A stretch of 45,942 bases of DNA, taken from assembly GCA_020831715.1 (NCBI GenBank), contig JAFIGA010000096.1, forward strand, positions 1 through 45,942, in the 5' to 3' direction. The position numbers and the translations under genes were made by a program. The stretch is from Leptospira sp. GTDB lineage: Bacteria; Spirochaetota; Leptospiria; Leptospirales; Leptospiraceae. Below the pieces are notes generated by a model that did not search any database, was not told the DNA's origin, and worked only from the letters and a program-made list of their open reading frames with translations. The number at the start of each line of letters is the position of its first letter. Within the stretch, counting starts at the first letter, position 1. Positions 1 through 8,186 of the stretch are shown one piece after another.

Positions 1-2
1 GT

Positions 3-1874
3 GACATTGATTACCGGAATGAAGTTTTTTATCTTCTTAAAAATTCTTATCCAAAGTTGGATGAACAAGAAAAGAAATCTTTTCTAGAACTACTGGAACG
101 AATTGTACGAGACGAAGAAAAGAAATTTTCTCCAATTTCTGAAACTGAAAAGAATCCGAAATCCAAAGATGAAATAGAATTCCCATTCCCGGAAAATTCT
201 GTTTATAATGAAAAAATTTGGACGAATCTTTCCGCTATTGAGGAATACCTGGAAGGAGAATGGAAGACTACATTCAATAGGCTCCAAGATTTATACAAGC
301 AACGTGACTTCCCTCCCCAATATGCCTCCTACCATTGGAGCTTTGTTGGACCCATCAGCCCAGTGGATAAGACAGATATTGCTAATATGGATTTGGATGA
401 TTTGATTGGATACTTAGAAAAATACGAGCCTGATAATTCTGTTCGGGGTGGTCATAGCAGAGAGGGGTTAAGCAGACAATTAGATCAGGATGTGGAGAAC
501 AATCCCACGAGATACTTGGATCACTACAATAAATTGCTGGAATCGAAGTTGCATTTTCAATTCCACAATGGGATTCTGTATGGGCTTCGAAAAGCAATCT
601 CCAATAAAAATCTAACTACGTTTAGTCCTTTGGTGGAATACATCTATGGGCTCCATAATAAGTATGAAGGTTACGGTACATCGGAAAATTCATCTCGCAA
701 TGGATTTAGAAATTGCATTTTGGGAATCTATCGTTGTCTTTATGAGAAATTTGATCGTTTTGAAAAATCCGAAAGAAATATAAATTTCATTCGGAATATT
801 TTTCCTTATCTGGAAGATCCATCACCTGATGCAAAATATGATAAGGCAAATGATGATCCGATATTTACAGGAATCAACAGTGTTAGAGGAGAGACCTTGC
901 ACGCTCTTTTCAAATGCATTCTTTGGATGTCTATAGAAAAGGATCAATGGAAGGAAGATTGTTTTTCGCTTCCTATTATAGATGAGAGCTTAGCTCAAGT
1001 GAAACAACATTTCAATCACTCAGATTACAAAGATTTCGATACAGATCGATCTGTGATGGGTGAATACCTAAGATTTATCTATCGGATTCGAAAAAATTGG
1101 TTTGAAGAAAATTTGAATTGGATTTTGCCATCAGATAATAAAAAAGTCGGTCTTGTTACTTTCTTTACCTATATCCAACGAGGTGGATTCTCTGAGTCAC
1201 TTTATAAATGTATAAAACCATGGTATGAATATGTCCTAAAAGACCTTTCGAATCTAGAATTGGAAACCAACTTTGATAAAGGATTGAAGCCTTATGCAAT
1301 AGCAGAACATATAATGATGATATATGCCTATGAGTTGGAACCGATTGAACCTGGTGGGCTAGTGGAGCTTTTCTTTGAAAATGCTACTAGCTTTATGAAA
1401 GGCAATGCGATTCGGTTCATTGGAACAAAGATTCCCAAAGAAGAGGATTACATTCGATTGGCGAGAGCTCTCTGGGAATGGAGAGCGGCTAACGGCTCTC
1501 TATCGAGCCAGGAGCTGGATGGATTTTTAGAATGGTGGGGAGAGGATAAGTTTGAAAATGATTGGATCTTTCAATATTTATACTTATATAAAAATAGCGA
1601 AGAGATCTCTGTCTCGGAATTTCAGATTTTTAAACTGTTTGAAATTTTGGATGAAAATTTTACCAAAGACCCCAAACTGGTTATCGAAATAATCGATTCC
1701 TATTCCCAATCGAATCGATACCATCTCCATCCCAGGAAGGATCAAAGCCTGTGGTCGATTCTTAAAAAAGGATTAGCCGTGGATGATTTGACAGTCCGAG
1801 GGATGACAGAAGATATTGTCCACAGACTGGGGTCTTTTGGGTATCTGGAGTATAGGGAGTTGTTGGGGCTGTAG
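3..1874 (+). CDS. C-terminal part of a large helical-repeat protein, possibly a STAND/Avs-type NTPase
   Basis: The frame is open from base 3 to the TAG at 1872-1874, so the gene begins left of the window; the TTG at 57 is not a convincing start. The visible 620 or so residues are charged, helical and rich in W, Y and L, with no membrane segment or nuclease motif. Two stretches recall the C-terminal sensor region of very large bacterial NTPases of the Avs/STAND kind: the first visible residues (RNEVFYLLKNSYPKL) and a later pair, MDLDDLIGYLEKYEPD followed by REGLSRQL and ENNPTRYL. This resemblance is from memory, not alignment. If right, the missing N-terminus should carry an effector domain and a Walker-type NTPase. 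Otherwise it is a solenoid protein of unknown role. Confidence 0.5.
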   Translation, partial: DIDYRNEVFYLLKNSYPKLDEQEKKSFLELLERIVRDEEKKFSPISETEKNPKSKDEIEFPFPENSVYNEKIWTNLSAIEEYLEGEWKTTFNRLQDLYKQRDFPPQYASYHWSFVGPISPVDKTDIANMDLDDLIGYLEKYEPDNSVRGGHSREGLSRQLDQDVENNPTRYLDHYNKLLESKLHFQFHNGILYGLRKAISNKNLTTFSPLVEYIYGLHNKYEGYGTSENSSRNGFRNCILGIYRCLYEKFDRFEKSERNINFIRNIFPYLEDPSPDAKYDKANDDPIFTGINSVRGETLHALFKCILWMSIEKDQWKEDCFSLPIIDESLAQVKQHFNHSDYKDFDTDRSVMGEYLRFIYRIRKNWFEENLNWILPSDNKKVGLVTFFTYIQRGGFSESLYKCIKPWYEYVLKDLSNLELETNFDKGLKPYAIAEHIMMIYAYELEPIEPGGLVELFFENATSFMKGNAIRFIGTKIPKEEDYIRLARALWEWRAANGSLSSQELDGFLEWWGEDKFENDWIFQYLYLYKNSEEISVSEFQIFKLFEILDENFTKDPKLVIEIIDSYSQSNRYHLHPRKDQSLWSILKKGLAVDDLTVRGMTEDIVHRLGSFGYLEYRELLGL

Positions 1875-1875
1875 A

Positions 1876-2478
1876 ATGGAATCTACAGCAATTGATTACC
1901 TTGAATTAAACATGAAAATTATCTTCTCCTCTCTTTCAATAGCCATCACCCTTTTCAGTTTCCTTCCTTATATTCTTGCCATCTACCGCAAAGAAAAAAT
2001 TCCTCACTATTTTTCCTGGATTATATGGGGTTCTACTACATTTATCGTTGGACTGGCTCAATTCACAGAAGGAGGAGGATGGGGATCCTATCCAATATTG
2101 ATCTCCGGAATATTGACTTTAATCGTTTCCATTTTATCATTCATTCGAAGAGAATCAGCAAAATTAAAAGCTATGGATTGGTTCTTTTTAATATCCTCTT
2201 TGGGATCGATTCCATTGTGGTGGATTCTGGAATCTCCATTGTGGTCAGTGATTCTACTTACTTTTATTGATGTCATGGGATTTGGTCCTACCATTCGGAA
2301 GGCATATGAAAATCCGAGAGAAGAAAGTCCTTTGTTCTACACTTGGTTTGCAATTAGAAACCTTTTAGTATTAGGAGCATTGGAATCGTATAGTACAACT
2401 ACAGTCCTTTTTCCACTTGCCACAGGTTTGGGATGTGTGTTGTTGGTTGGAATTATACTGGTGAGGGGAAGTGAATAA
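1876..2478 (+). CDS. Multi-pass inner-membrane protein, PQ-loop/SWEET-like
   Basis: This protein of about 200 residues has roughly six hydrophobic segments. The first carries a proline-containing PYILAIYRKEKIP stretch followed by FSWIIWGSTT, and a related pattern recurs in the second half (FIDVMGFGPTIRKAYENP). Duplicated three-helix units of this type are seen in PQ-loop/SWEET-like transporters and related uncharacterised proteins. Substrate and role are unknown. The ATG at 1876 begins just after the stop of the preceding gene and has only a weak GGGG upstream. The ATG at 1912 lies directly before the first membrane segment and is a good alternative. The close spacing suggests co-transcription with the gene before it. 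Confidence 0.6.
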   Translation: MESTAIDYLELNMKIIFSSLSIAITLFSFLPYILAIYRKEKIPHYFSWIIWGSTTFIVGLAQFTEGGGWGSYPILISGILTLIVSILSFIRRESAKLKAMDWFFLISSLGSIPLWWILESPLWSVILLTFIDVMGFGPTIRKAYENPREESPLFYTWFAIRNLLVLGALESYSTTTVLFPLATGLGCVLLVGIILVRGSE

Positions 2479-2525
2479 ACATAATTATTTCTTTCCATTC
2501 ATAAGCGGGTTTTCAATCCTAAATT

Positions 2526-3095
2526 ATGGCACAACTGTATTATAGATATTCCACCATGAATGCCGGAAAATCAACGGAGATTTTGAAAATCGCCCACAAC
2601 TACGAAGAGCAAAATAAAAAAGTGGTCGTGCTGACCCCGGCAATTGATGACCGCTATGGCAAGGGACGTGTGACTTCCCGTATGGGTATTGCCCGTGACG
2701 CACTCATCATGGACGAGCATCCGAATCTTCTCACAGAACTTGCAGAGGCGAAGCCGGATTGTATACTCGTGGATGAAGGACAATTCTTAAGTAGAGAGCA
2801 AGTGATCCTCTTGACAGATATTGTGGACAACTTGAATATTCCTGTAATTGTTTATGGATTAAAGAATGATTTTCGCAATCAACTTTTTCCGGGAAGTGAA
2901 GCTCTTCTACTCATGGCGGATAAGATCGAAGAAGTGAAGGCAATCTGTTGGTATTGTCACCGGAAGTCCACAATGATATTGAAAAGTAAAGACGGGGTGC
3001 CGGTCAATGATGGCCCACAGATTGAAATCGGTGGCAATGATTCCTACGTATCAGTATGCCGTAAATGCTATAAAGATCATGTGGGATTAGTGTGA
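2526..3095 (+). CDS. tdk: Thymidine kinase (type II, zinc-binding)
   Basis: Cytoplasmic thymidine kinase of the salvage pathway, which phosphorylates thymidine to dTMP using ATP. The 189-residue length is normal for the type II family. The phosphate-binding loop MNAGKST is at residues 11-17. The Walker B/lasso motif VDEGQF is near residue 83 and the YGLKNDF stretch near 112. Two zinc-binding cysteine pairs (CWYC and CRKC) are near 142 and 178. There is no clear Shine-Dalgarno before the ATG. The gene ends 7 bp before the 20-bp palindrome at 3103-3122, which belongs to the next gene. Confidence 0.97.
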   Translation: MAQLYYRYSTMNAGKSTEILKIAHNYEEQNKKVVVLTPAIDDRYGKGRVTSRMGIARDALIMDEHPNLLTELAEAKPDCILVDEGQFLSREQVILLTDIVDNLNIPVIVYGLKNDFRNQLFPGSEALLLMADKIEEVKAICWYCHRKSTMILKSKDGVPVNDGPQIEIGGNDSYVSVCRKCYKDHVGLV

Positions 3096-3102
3096 AAAAA
3101 TT

Positions 3103-3122
3103 TATATAGACCGGTCTATATA
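3103..3122. promoter_or_regulatory. Perfect 20-bp palindromic operator, TetR-type
   Basis: TATATAGACCGGTCTATATA is a perfect inverted repeat centred between 3112 and 3113. It sits 11 bp before the ATG at 3134, directly ahead of the Shine-Dalgarno AGGAGA. Nearly the same sequence with the same layout occurs at 10794-10813. TAGACC/GGTCTA half-sites are typical of some TetR-family repressors, LmrA/YxaF for example. That a TetR protein binds here is inference; the palindrome itself is seen directly. Confidence 0.75.
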
Positions 3123-3133
3123 GGAGATAAATT

Positions 3134-3595
3134 ATGACCAGAAAATTCAAAATGTAAAACTTTATATCAGGAGGTGCATTTCTTTTAATCGCCGGTTCTG
3201 TGGGATTGTATATAGGTGTGAACGCATTTTTGCAATCATTTGATCAGAAGAATTGGGTCAAGACAGAAGCCAAAGTGGTTCAATCGGATTCGCAAATACA
3301 TTCGCGTGCAGATCGACCTGATAGTTCGAGCTTTAATTTTGCCTATGAATACAGCTTTAAAGAAAAGCAATATACATCTTCTGCCTACAGTGCCAAACAT
3401 GTTTTTGTAAAAAATCGAAAACCTGTCGAAAAATTCAGCAAAGGTGAAAATATCACCGTTTATGTGAACCCGAAGAATCCTAATCAAGCTTTTGTGGAAT
3501 TAATGTACCCGGGATTCACAACCTATGTGTTCACTATAGGATCGGTTTTAGCATTATTGGGGAGCTACTTGCTGAGTTTTAAGCCGGTGTATTGA
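3134..3595 (+). pseudogene. DUF3592 membrane protein, interrupted by TAA at codon 8
   Basis: The ATG at 3134 has a good Shine-Dalgarno (AGGAGA) and opens the frame MTRKFKM, which then meets TAA at 3155-3157. The same frame continues without further stops as NFISGGAFLLIAGSVGLYIG, the first membrane helix, into a 131-residue body. The body has the DUF3592 pattern: a beta domain with YEYSFKEKQYTSS, the VYVNPKNPNQAFVE motif, then a C-terminal membrane helix. One base change (AAA to TAA, for example) explains the break. A GTG at 3200 could start a shorter protein but would delete most of the first helix and has no ribosome site at the right distance. I call it a recent nonsense mutant. The family's function is unknown. 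Confidence 0.75.
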
Positions 3596-3722
3596 CGAAT
3601 TTAGAATTTATTTAATAATATATGATTGGCTAAAGTCATTTTTATAACCTTTTTGATTTAATTATACAATTTGATCTCATGGCATGCTCAATGAATTCTG
3701 ATGATTCATTGCGAACTGCTAT

Positions 3723-4046
3723 TTATTTGTCATTCCCATAGACAACAGATTGACAAATATGTTCATCATTGGCTGACTCAAAATCTTGCCAAGTAATTCC
3801 ATCACCTGATGTCATCACTCAGTTTCCTTCGCCACCTTTATCTATCGCAACAAAATTTTCTCTTCCATATATAACAGAACTCCATCCTGAAGTTGGGTAT
3901 TCATTCGATTCCAACCAATGACGGATGGAATAATACAAAAGAATATCGGTGAGTCTTTGAATAATCAAATGAGATCCAATTGATGAATCTAGTTCTTGAT
4001 TAATCATTTGTATGGTAGTATGAATTGGATTTTTAACTAGGATCAA
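3723..4046 (-). pseudogene. Chimeric remnant: AraC-family cupin fragment joined to a beta-propeller repeat
   Basis: Read on the minus strand, the first half (IQMINQELDSSIGSHLIIQR, then LTDILLYYSIRHWLES) resembles the end of the cupin domain of AraC-type regulators. At a shared SGW it turns into a propeller-type repeat, SSVIYGRENFVAI. It then hits TGA at 3819-3821 and continues in the same frame as VMTSGDGITWQDFES and SVVYGNDK before TAA at 3723-3725. Propeller repeats of this type usually read NRVMTSPDGITW, so CGA to TGA explains the stop. There is no HTH domain and no proper start, and a TAA directly precedes the fragment. The surrounding 3596-3722 and 4047-4057 hold nothing I recognise. Confidence 0.6.
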
Positions 4047-4057
4047 TTAGCTAGAAC

Positions 4058-4927
4058 CTATTTAAAATTGAAAATCTCTTTCAAGTCGGGGTCACTAAGC
4101 AGATTGAGTTTTTCCCAATGATCCTTTTCTTGGAAGGGATGTTCTCTGAAAAGATTTGCATATTTACCTTCCATGAGCATATTAAGCATATTAGATTTTT
4201 CTTGTGATGCTTCATGAATTCTTTGAACATAAGCGATGTTGAATTTCATTTTTTCCTTATCTACCCATCCCTCTTGGATGAAAGATTTGGTCTTTCTAGC
4301 GCAACGACATGGATTAGATTTGTTGATTAATCCACATTTTTGATTCATAAAATTCGTTAAATCTTTTCTCGCTCGAGAGAGTTTCTTTCTGAAATTCACC
4401 TTAGTGATAATTAACATCTCAGAACCAATTGTATGATCGACTTTGAAGATCTCTCCTAAAACATAAATTAACCTCTGCTCTCTACTCAAGCAAAGGAGCA
4501 TACCACTCATACAACTAATTTTGGACTCCTCAATTAAATCTTTCATTTCCAATCGTTCAGTTTCTGTTAGATCATGGTTTTTCATTCCATCTAAATATTT
4601 TCCATAATCATCAAAATTCGAGATTCTATCTTCCAGCCAGACTTTTTTCATTTTCAAAAAATGATTGAATGTAATTCTATATAGCCAGGTTCTAAATTGA
4701 CTCTCTCCTCTGAACTGAGAAAGATTGGTAATCATCTTAATCAATACTTCTTGGGTTACATCTTCAGCATCATAGGGACTTAAAGTCATTTTCAATGCAA
4801 CATTGTATATATAGTGCTGGTGTTTCTTTACAAGATTTTCCAAAGCAGATTTGGATCCTTCTCGAGCAGATAAGATCAATTTTTCATCATCTACATCGTT
4901 ATAGTTAATTTTGAATGGGTTATTCAC
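4058..4927 (-). CDS. ECF-type RNA polymerase sigma factor with C-terminal extension
   Basis: Alternative sigma factor. Region 2 spans about residues 15-95 and includes DAEDVTQEVLIKM (the core-binding helix) and RTWLYRITFNHFL. A weak region 4 follows at about 145-195 (LSREQRLIYVLGEIF, then KKLSRARKDL). The last 90 residues are not part of the sigma fold and start with CGLINKSNPCRC, a cysteine motif that recurs in a subgroup of ECF factors and might bind metal or sense redox state. No separate anti-sigma gene is adjacent, so the extension may do that job. The start is GTG at 4927, 5 bp after the DUF6194 gene. It is the last gene of a minus-strand run. Confidence 0.85.
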   Translation of the reverse strand: MNNPFKINYNDVDDEKLILSAREGSKSALENLVKKHQHYIYNVALKMTLSPYDAEDVTQEVLIKMITNLSQFRGESQFRTWLYRITFNHFLKMKKVWLEDRISNFDDYGKYLDGMKNHDLTETERLEMKDLIEESKISCMSGMLLCLSREQRLIYVLGEIFKVDHTIGSEMLIITKVNFRKKLSRARKDLTNFMNQKCGLINKSNPCRCARKTKSFIQEGWVDKEKMKFNIAYVQRIHEASQEKSNMLNMLMEGKYANLFREHPFQEKDHWEKLNLLSDPDLKEIFNFK

Positions 4928-4932
4928 TGATT

Positions 4933-5370
4933 TTACTTATACTTCTTAATACAATTATCATATGATAAATCAAATAGATCACGAATCAATATTTTTTCCT
5001 TCTCTTCCGGGTTATTGATACAAACCCATCCCAACCACGCATAGATAGGATGGGGAGTTAGTTTTCTAATTTCCTGAAAATCGATATCTATATTAACGAC
5101 TCCACCCTTAGTTGGTCTATCAGGTATTTTACCGAATATTTCCTGATATTTCTTTTTTCCAATTCCAATACTCAAGCGATACACTCCTTCCCGATCAAGA
5201 TGGGAAGATTTGTCATTGGGGCCATCACTTTCTTTGATAGTAGCGAAATAGATTCCTTTGGGTTTGGTTCCGTTAGGATTGTAGAAAATGCTCCGCTCGC
5301 GATAGGCATCCAGGACAATTACGCCTGGATACTCTTTCAATATCCAGGTTTCCCACTCAATCGCATTCAT
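4933..5370 (-). CDS. DUF6194 family protein
   Basis: A small soluble protein of 145 residues. It matches what I know of DUF6194: an N-terminal part ending in IYFATIKESDGPND, a central DREGVYRLSIGIGKKKYQEI stretch, and the signature PHPIYAWLGWVCINNP near residue 107. The fold resembles YjbR/MmcQ-like domains, but no activity is known. It starts inside the 3' end of the upstream gene (14-bp overlap) and ends 5 bp before the sigma factor, which points to translational coupling. Confidence 0.75.
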   Translation of the reverse strand: MNAIEWETWILKEYPGVIVLDAYRERSIFYNPNGTKPKGIYFATIKESDGPNDKSSHLDREGVYRLSIGIGKKKYQEIFGKIPDRPTKGGVVNIDIDFQEIRKLTPHPIYAWLGWVCINNPEEKEKILIRDLFDLSYDNCIKKYK

Positions 5371-5764
5371 TGGTTAATAATATAGGTTTTGTTGATGTCA
5401 TTTTTATTGTCTTAATATTAATTTTTTCGATAAATGGAGCTACAGCCTCAGAACTTTCTGCCTTTTTCATAGCCAATTCAAAGCTTCTTTCGTTTTCCCA
5501 ATAAACTATATCTATCCAGGTAGAATCTTCAGACAATGTAAGATTTCTTGTGATAAATCCTTCTTGGTTCAAAAGAAAATTCTTTTGCATTGTATTGGCT
5601 AATTCTGTAAAAGTTTCAATCGAAACATTTTGATTTAGTTTAAAGCTGGTGATTTCAATCATCCCAACTTTTATAGCTTTCTTTAACGTTTCCTTTTCAG
5701 CATCTTCTGGAGTGCAGAATACGATTAGCAGCAAAAAAATAGTCATACAGATCTTAAATTTCAT
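5357..5764 (-). CDS. Putative exported lipoprotein with monooxygenase-like (ABM) fold
   Basis: The first 17 residues form a signal peptide ending in LLLIVFC, a plausible spirochaete-style lipobox although the -1 residue F is unusual. The rest (about 115 residues) looks like a dimeric alpha/beta-barrel domain of the antibiotic-biosynthesis-monooxygenase type, shown by QEGFITRNLTLSEDSTWIDI and VYWENERSFELAMKKAESSE. Such domains are often small enzymes or heme or ligand binders; no specific role can be assigned. The ribosome site AAGGAAGG is strong. It is the first gene of the run that leads to the sigma factor. Confidence 0.55.
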   Translation of the reverse strand: MKFKICMTIFLLLIVFCTPEDAEKETLKKAIKVGMIEITSFKLNQNVSIETFTELANTMQKNFLLNQEGFITRNLTLSEDSTWIDIVYWENERSFELAMKKAESSEAVAPFIEKINIKTIKMTSTKPILLTNECD

Positions 5765-5824
5765 AAATTCCTTCCTTTTTTTAGATCATTTAATTTGATC
5801 CCAAAAAAGTTGAGGTGTGACAGT

Positions 5825-6244
5825 TTAAGGCAAAATTTCCTCTTTCTTCCTCATCTCCACAATAAACTCCTCCCCAAAGCTTAACTTTTTACCAAGTGCT
5901 GAACCGGGTTCAATCACTCTCCAAAATGGAATTGCCTTTTCTAGGGGAAGCCCATTTGCTATTCGTTCCATTTCTCTTTCAGCAATGATTCGCAAGAATA
6001 TACCCATAGTAACAGGACAGGTGTAATCAGCTTTTCGAGACTTAGCCATTTTTACTCGAAGATCTTTGCTGGAAATAAATTTACCTAGTTTTATCTTTTG
6101 AATTTCTTTGGCGATTTTTTCAGGAGTCGATATCAGAAGTTTACTTCCAACAGGTGCGTCTGCAAATCTTTTGGTTAGTATTTCAATTTTTTCTTCTTTT
6201 TTTGTGTGGAACTTCTCTTCCCAGGATTTAGTTTTGCTTGCCAT
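5825..6244 (-). CDS. MGMT/ATL-like small protein
   Basis: A 139-residue protein with no signal peptide. The middle (KISTPEKIAKEI-type helix, then YTCPVTMGIFLRIIAE) and the end (IPFWRVIEPGSALGKKL) resemble a family of short proteins related to alkyltransferase-like (ATL/MGMT C-terminal) domains, where FWRVI stands where MGMT has its PCHRVI. The cysteine lies in a different position from MGMT, so repair by alkyl transfer is not implied. The ribosome site GGAGA is well placed. Family and function are tentative. Confidence 0.5.
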   Translation of the reverse strand: MASKTKSWEEKFHTKKEEKIEILTKRFADAPVGSKLLISTPEKIAKEIQKIKLGKFISSKDLRVKMAKSRKADYTCPVTMGIFLRIIAEREMERIANGLPLEKAIPFWRVIEPGSALGKKLSFGEEFIVEMRKKEEILP

Positions 6245-6339
6245 GTCGTCTCTCCAATTCTAGTCTCATATCTTTTTAATAATTTCATATTAGCACATAA
6301 ATGGGAAATCAAATTGACGAATCTTGCTTTTTTTAAAAT

Positions 6340-7194
6340 TTATTCAACGGGAATATAGATATCTGTGATACAATTTTTTTGAGAGAAAAATATTGGATTT
6401 TGGATGTATTTTTCAAATAGGATTCCATCGCGCAGTCGGATATTTTCTGAGCCCAAAAAAGTTTTGTAAATATAAGGATACAAAATATCGAAGTATTGGA
6501 ATTCTCCTTTGTAACGAAAGACTGCATAGCTACCTTGGTTGATTTTTTTGGAATGGACTCCGGTCATCTCAAGGAAACTTGTTTGTTTGGTTTCATAGCA
6601 TAGATCAAAAACCATCTCTTCTTCCTGGGATACATCCGGATTGCTTCCTACGATTCCGTAGAACTGATCTTCTTTGGTTAATTTTTTTTGCTTTTGAATC
6701 ATTTGAACAAAAGACTTCCAGCTTTTATTTAGCTTTTGAAAGGGTCCGGTATGGCGAACAGAAATCACCGAAACATCGTTTTTCATTTCTAGCCTTCCCA
6801 TAAATTCTGTATTCATTTGAACTACTTTTAATCTTTTGGGATCATGGGATTTAATTTCCAAAAGACTAGAAATATTTTTCTTTTTTCTAAATTTCTCGGG
6901 ACTGACTCCAAACTTTGTTTTGAATCTTCGGGTAAAGGTTTCCGGGTTTTCATAACCCACTTCGAATGAAATATCTCCTATGGGAAGATCAGAAACATGC
7001 AAGAGATGTGCCCCTCTTTCGAGGCGAATCTTTTCTTGGTATTCTCTGGGAGTGAGTCCGGTATTTGCTTGGAAGATTCTGTGGAAGTGGAACGGGGAGA
7101 TAAAGGAATTTTTTGCGATTGTTTCCAAGAGCAATTTTTCATTGTAATGGGTTTCAATAAAATCTACAGCTAGTTGGATATTTTGCATAATCAT
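6340..7194 (-). CDS. AraC-family regulator with GyrI-like effector domain
   Basis: Residues 1-110 are a double helix-turn-helix of the AraC type (LETIAKNSFISPFHFHRIFQ, then IGDISFEVGYENPETFTRRF and the closing FGVSPEKFRK). Residues 125-284 are a GyrI-like ligand domain (VSVISVRHTGPFQKLNKSW, GSYAVFRYKGEF, CITDIYIPVE). This matches Rob/SoxS-like regulators that bind small hydrophobic compounds. It is divergent from the NAD(P)-binding gene at 7368, a possible target. An in-frame ATG at 7188 is an alternative start; neither has a clear Shine-Dalgarno. Confidence 0.9.
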   Translation of the reverse strand: MIMQNIQLAVDFIETHYNEKLLLETIAKNSFISPFHFHRIFQANTGLTPREYQEKIRLERGAHLLHVSDLPIGDISFEVGYENPETFTRRFKTKFGVSPEKFRKKKNISSLLEIKSHDPKRLKVVQMNTEFMGRLEMKNDVSVISVRHTGPFQKLNKSWKSFVQMIQKQKKLTKEDQFYGIVGSNPDVSQEEEMVFDLCYETKQTSFLEMTGVHSKKINQGSYAVFRYKGEFQYFDILYPYIYKTFLGSENIRLRDGILFEKYIQNPIFFSQKNCITDIYIPVE

Positions 7195-7367
7195 AAGTTA
7201 TCCGGACAGATTGCTAAAATTACCTGTAGGGATAAGTTTGTTGAATCCATCTTCTTATAAATGTTTCAAATACTCAAATACATCTTCTAAAAGATAGTAT
7301 TTTTCGATATAATAGTATGGAAATGAATTTAAAAAGATTGTATTCATCCCGGGCTGTCTAATATCTA

Positions 7368-8081
7368 ATGAACAAACCACTCACCGCCATCATCTGGGGC
7401 TCCACCGGACTCATAGGCTCGGAACTGAAATCATTATTGGTAAATGATCCAAGGTATAGTAAGATCCTATGCCCTGTACGTAATATTTCACCGGTTGAGA
7501 AATCCGAATCGGCAAAAAGTCCTACCGGTTCATCTAAAATCGAAGAAATCCAAATCAATTTCGAAGATTTGGAAAAAAATTTACAAAACCAAGATTCCAA
7601 ATCCCTCAACCCATTCCAAGCCGACCATGTCTTCGTAACACTCGGCACCACCATAAAAAAAGCAGGCTCCCAAGAGGCATTCCGTCGAGTGGACTACGAC
7701 TACTGCTTACTTGCCGGTCAAGTTGCAGAAGCAACCGGGGCAAAAGTTTTCTCACTTGTAACAGCTATCGGGAGTTCTGCGAAGTCTCCTATCTTCTACA
7801 ATCGAGTTAAGGGTGAATTGGAGGAAGCGGTATCCAAGTTGAATATCCCGAAGATCCGCGTATTCCAACCCTCTCTCCTCTTGGGGAACCGTAAGGAATT
7901 TCGATTGGGAGAAAAGGTTGGTGAAGTAGTGAGTGCACCTCTGAGTTTCCTGTTAATGGGAGGTTTGAAGAAATATAGACCGATTCAGGGGAGGGAAGTT
8001 GCCGAGAAAATGGTGGAGGTTGCGATTGAGGAGAGTGGTGTGGGAAATGATTCGCAGTTTCTTAGAATGGATTTTTCATAA
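7368..8081 (+). CDS. NAD(P)-binding Rossmann protein, HTATIP2-like
   Basis: An atypical short-chain dehydrogenase of 237 residues. The dinucleotide loop GSTGLIGSEL is at about residues 11-20. HVFVTLGTTIKKAGS and RRVDYDY follow, and the catalytic-type YNRVKGELEEA near residue 145 supplies the Tyr and Lys of the active-site pattern. Closest in style to HTATIP2/YbjT-like oxidoreductases; the substrate is unknown. It is divergent from the AraC regulator with 173 bp between them. The 105 bp after the gene, up to the convergent fic gene, hold no gene that I can support. Confidence 0.85.
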   Translation: MNKPLTAIIWGSTGLIGSELKSLLVNDPRYSKILCPVRNISPVEKSESAKSPTGSSKIEEIQINFEDLEKNLQNQDSKSLNPFQADHVFVTLGTTIKKAGSQEAFRRVDYDYCLLAGQVAEATGAKVFSLVTAIGSSAKSPIFYNRVKGELEEAVSKLNIPKIRVFQPSLLLGNRKEFRLGEKVGEVVSAPLSFLLMGGLKKYRPIQGREVAEKMVEVAIEESGVGNDSQFLRMDFS

Positions 8082-8186
8082 AGATATTCAGTTTAAAACT
8101 TGACAATATAGAAAAAGAGCAATTGGTAGTTTAAAGGATAAGTTCACAGTCGAATTCAAAAAAGACTATAAGATGGATATGTCTGT

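Noticed and set aside
3103..3122. Rho-independent terminator after tdk
   Set aside because: The palindrome is AT-rich at its ends with no loop and is followed by a Shine-Dalgarno rather than a T-run; a second copy lies before another start codon.
8100..8186. Small ORF or promoter (TTGACA) between the HTATIP2-like gene and fic
   Set aside because: No -10 at a proper distance, no ribosome site, and only a nine-codon frame; the genes converge here.
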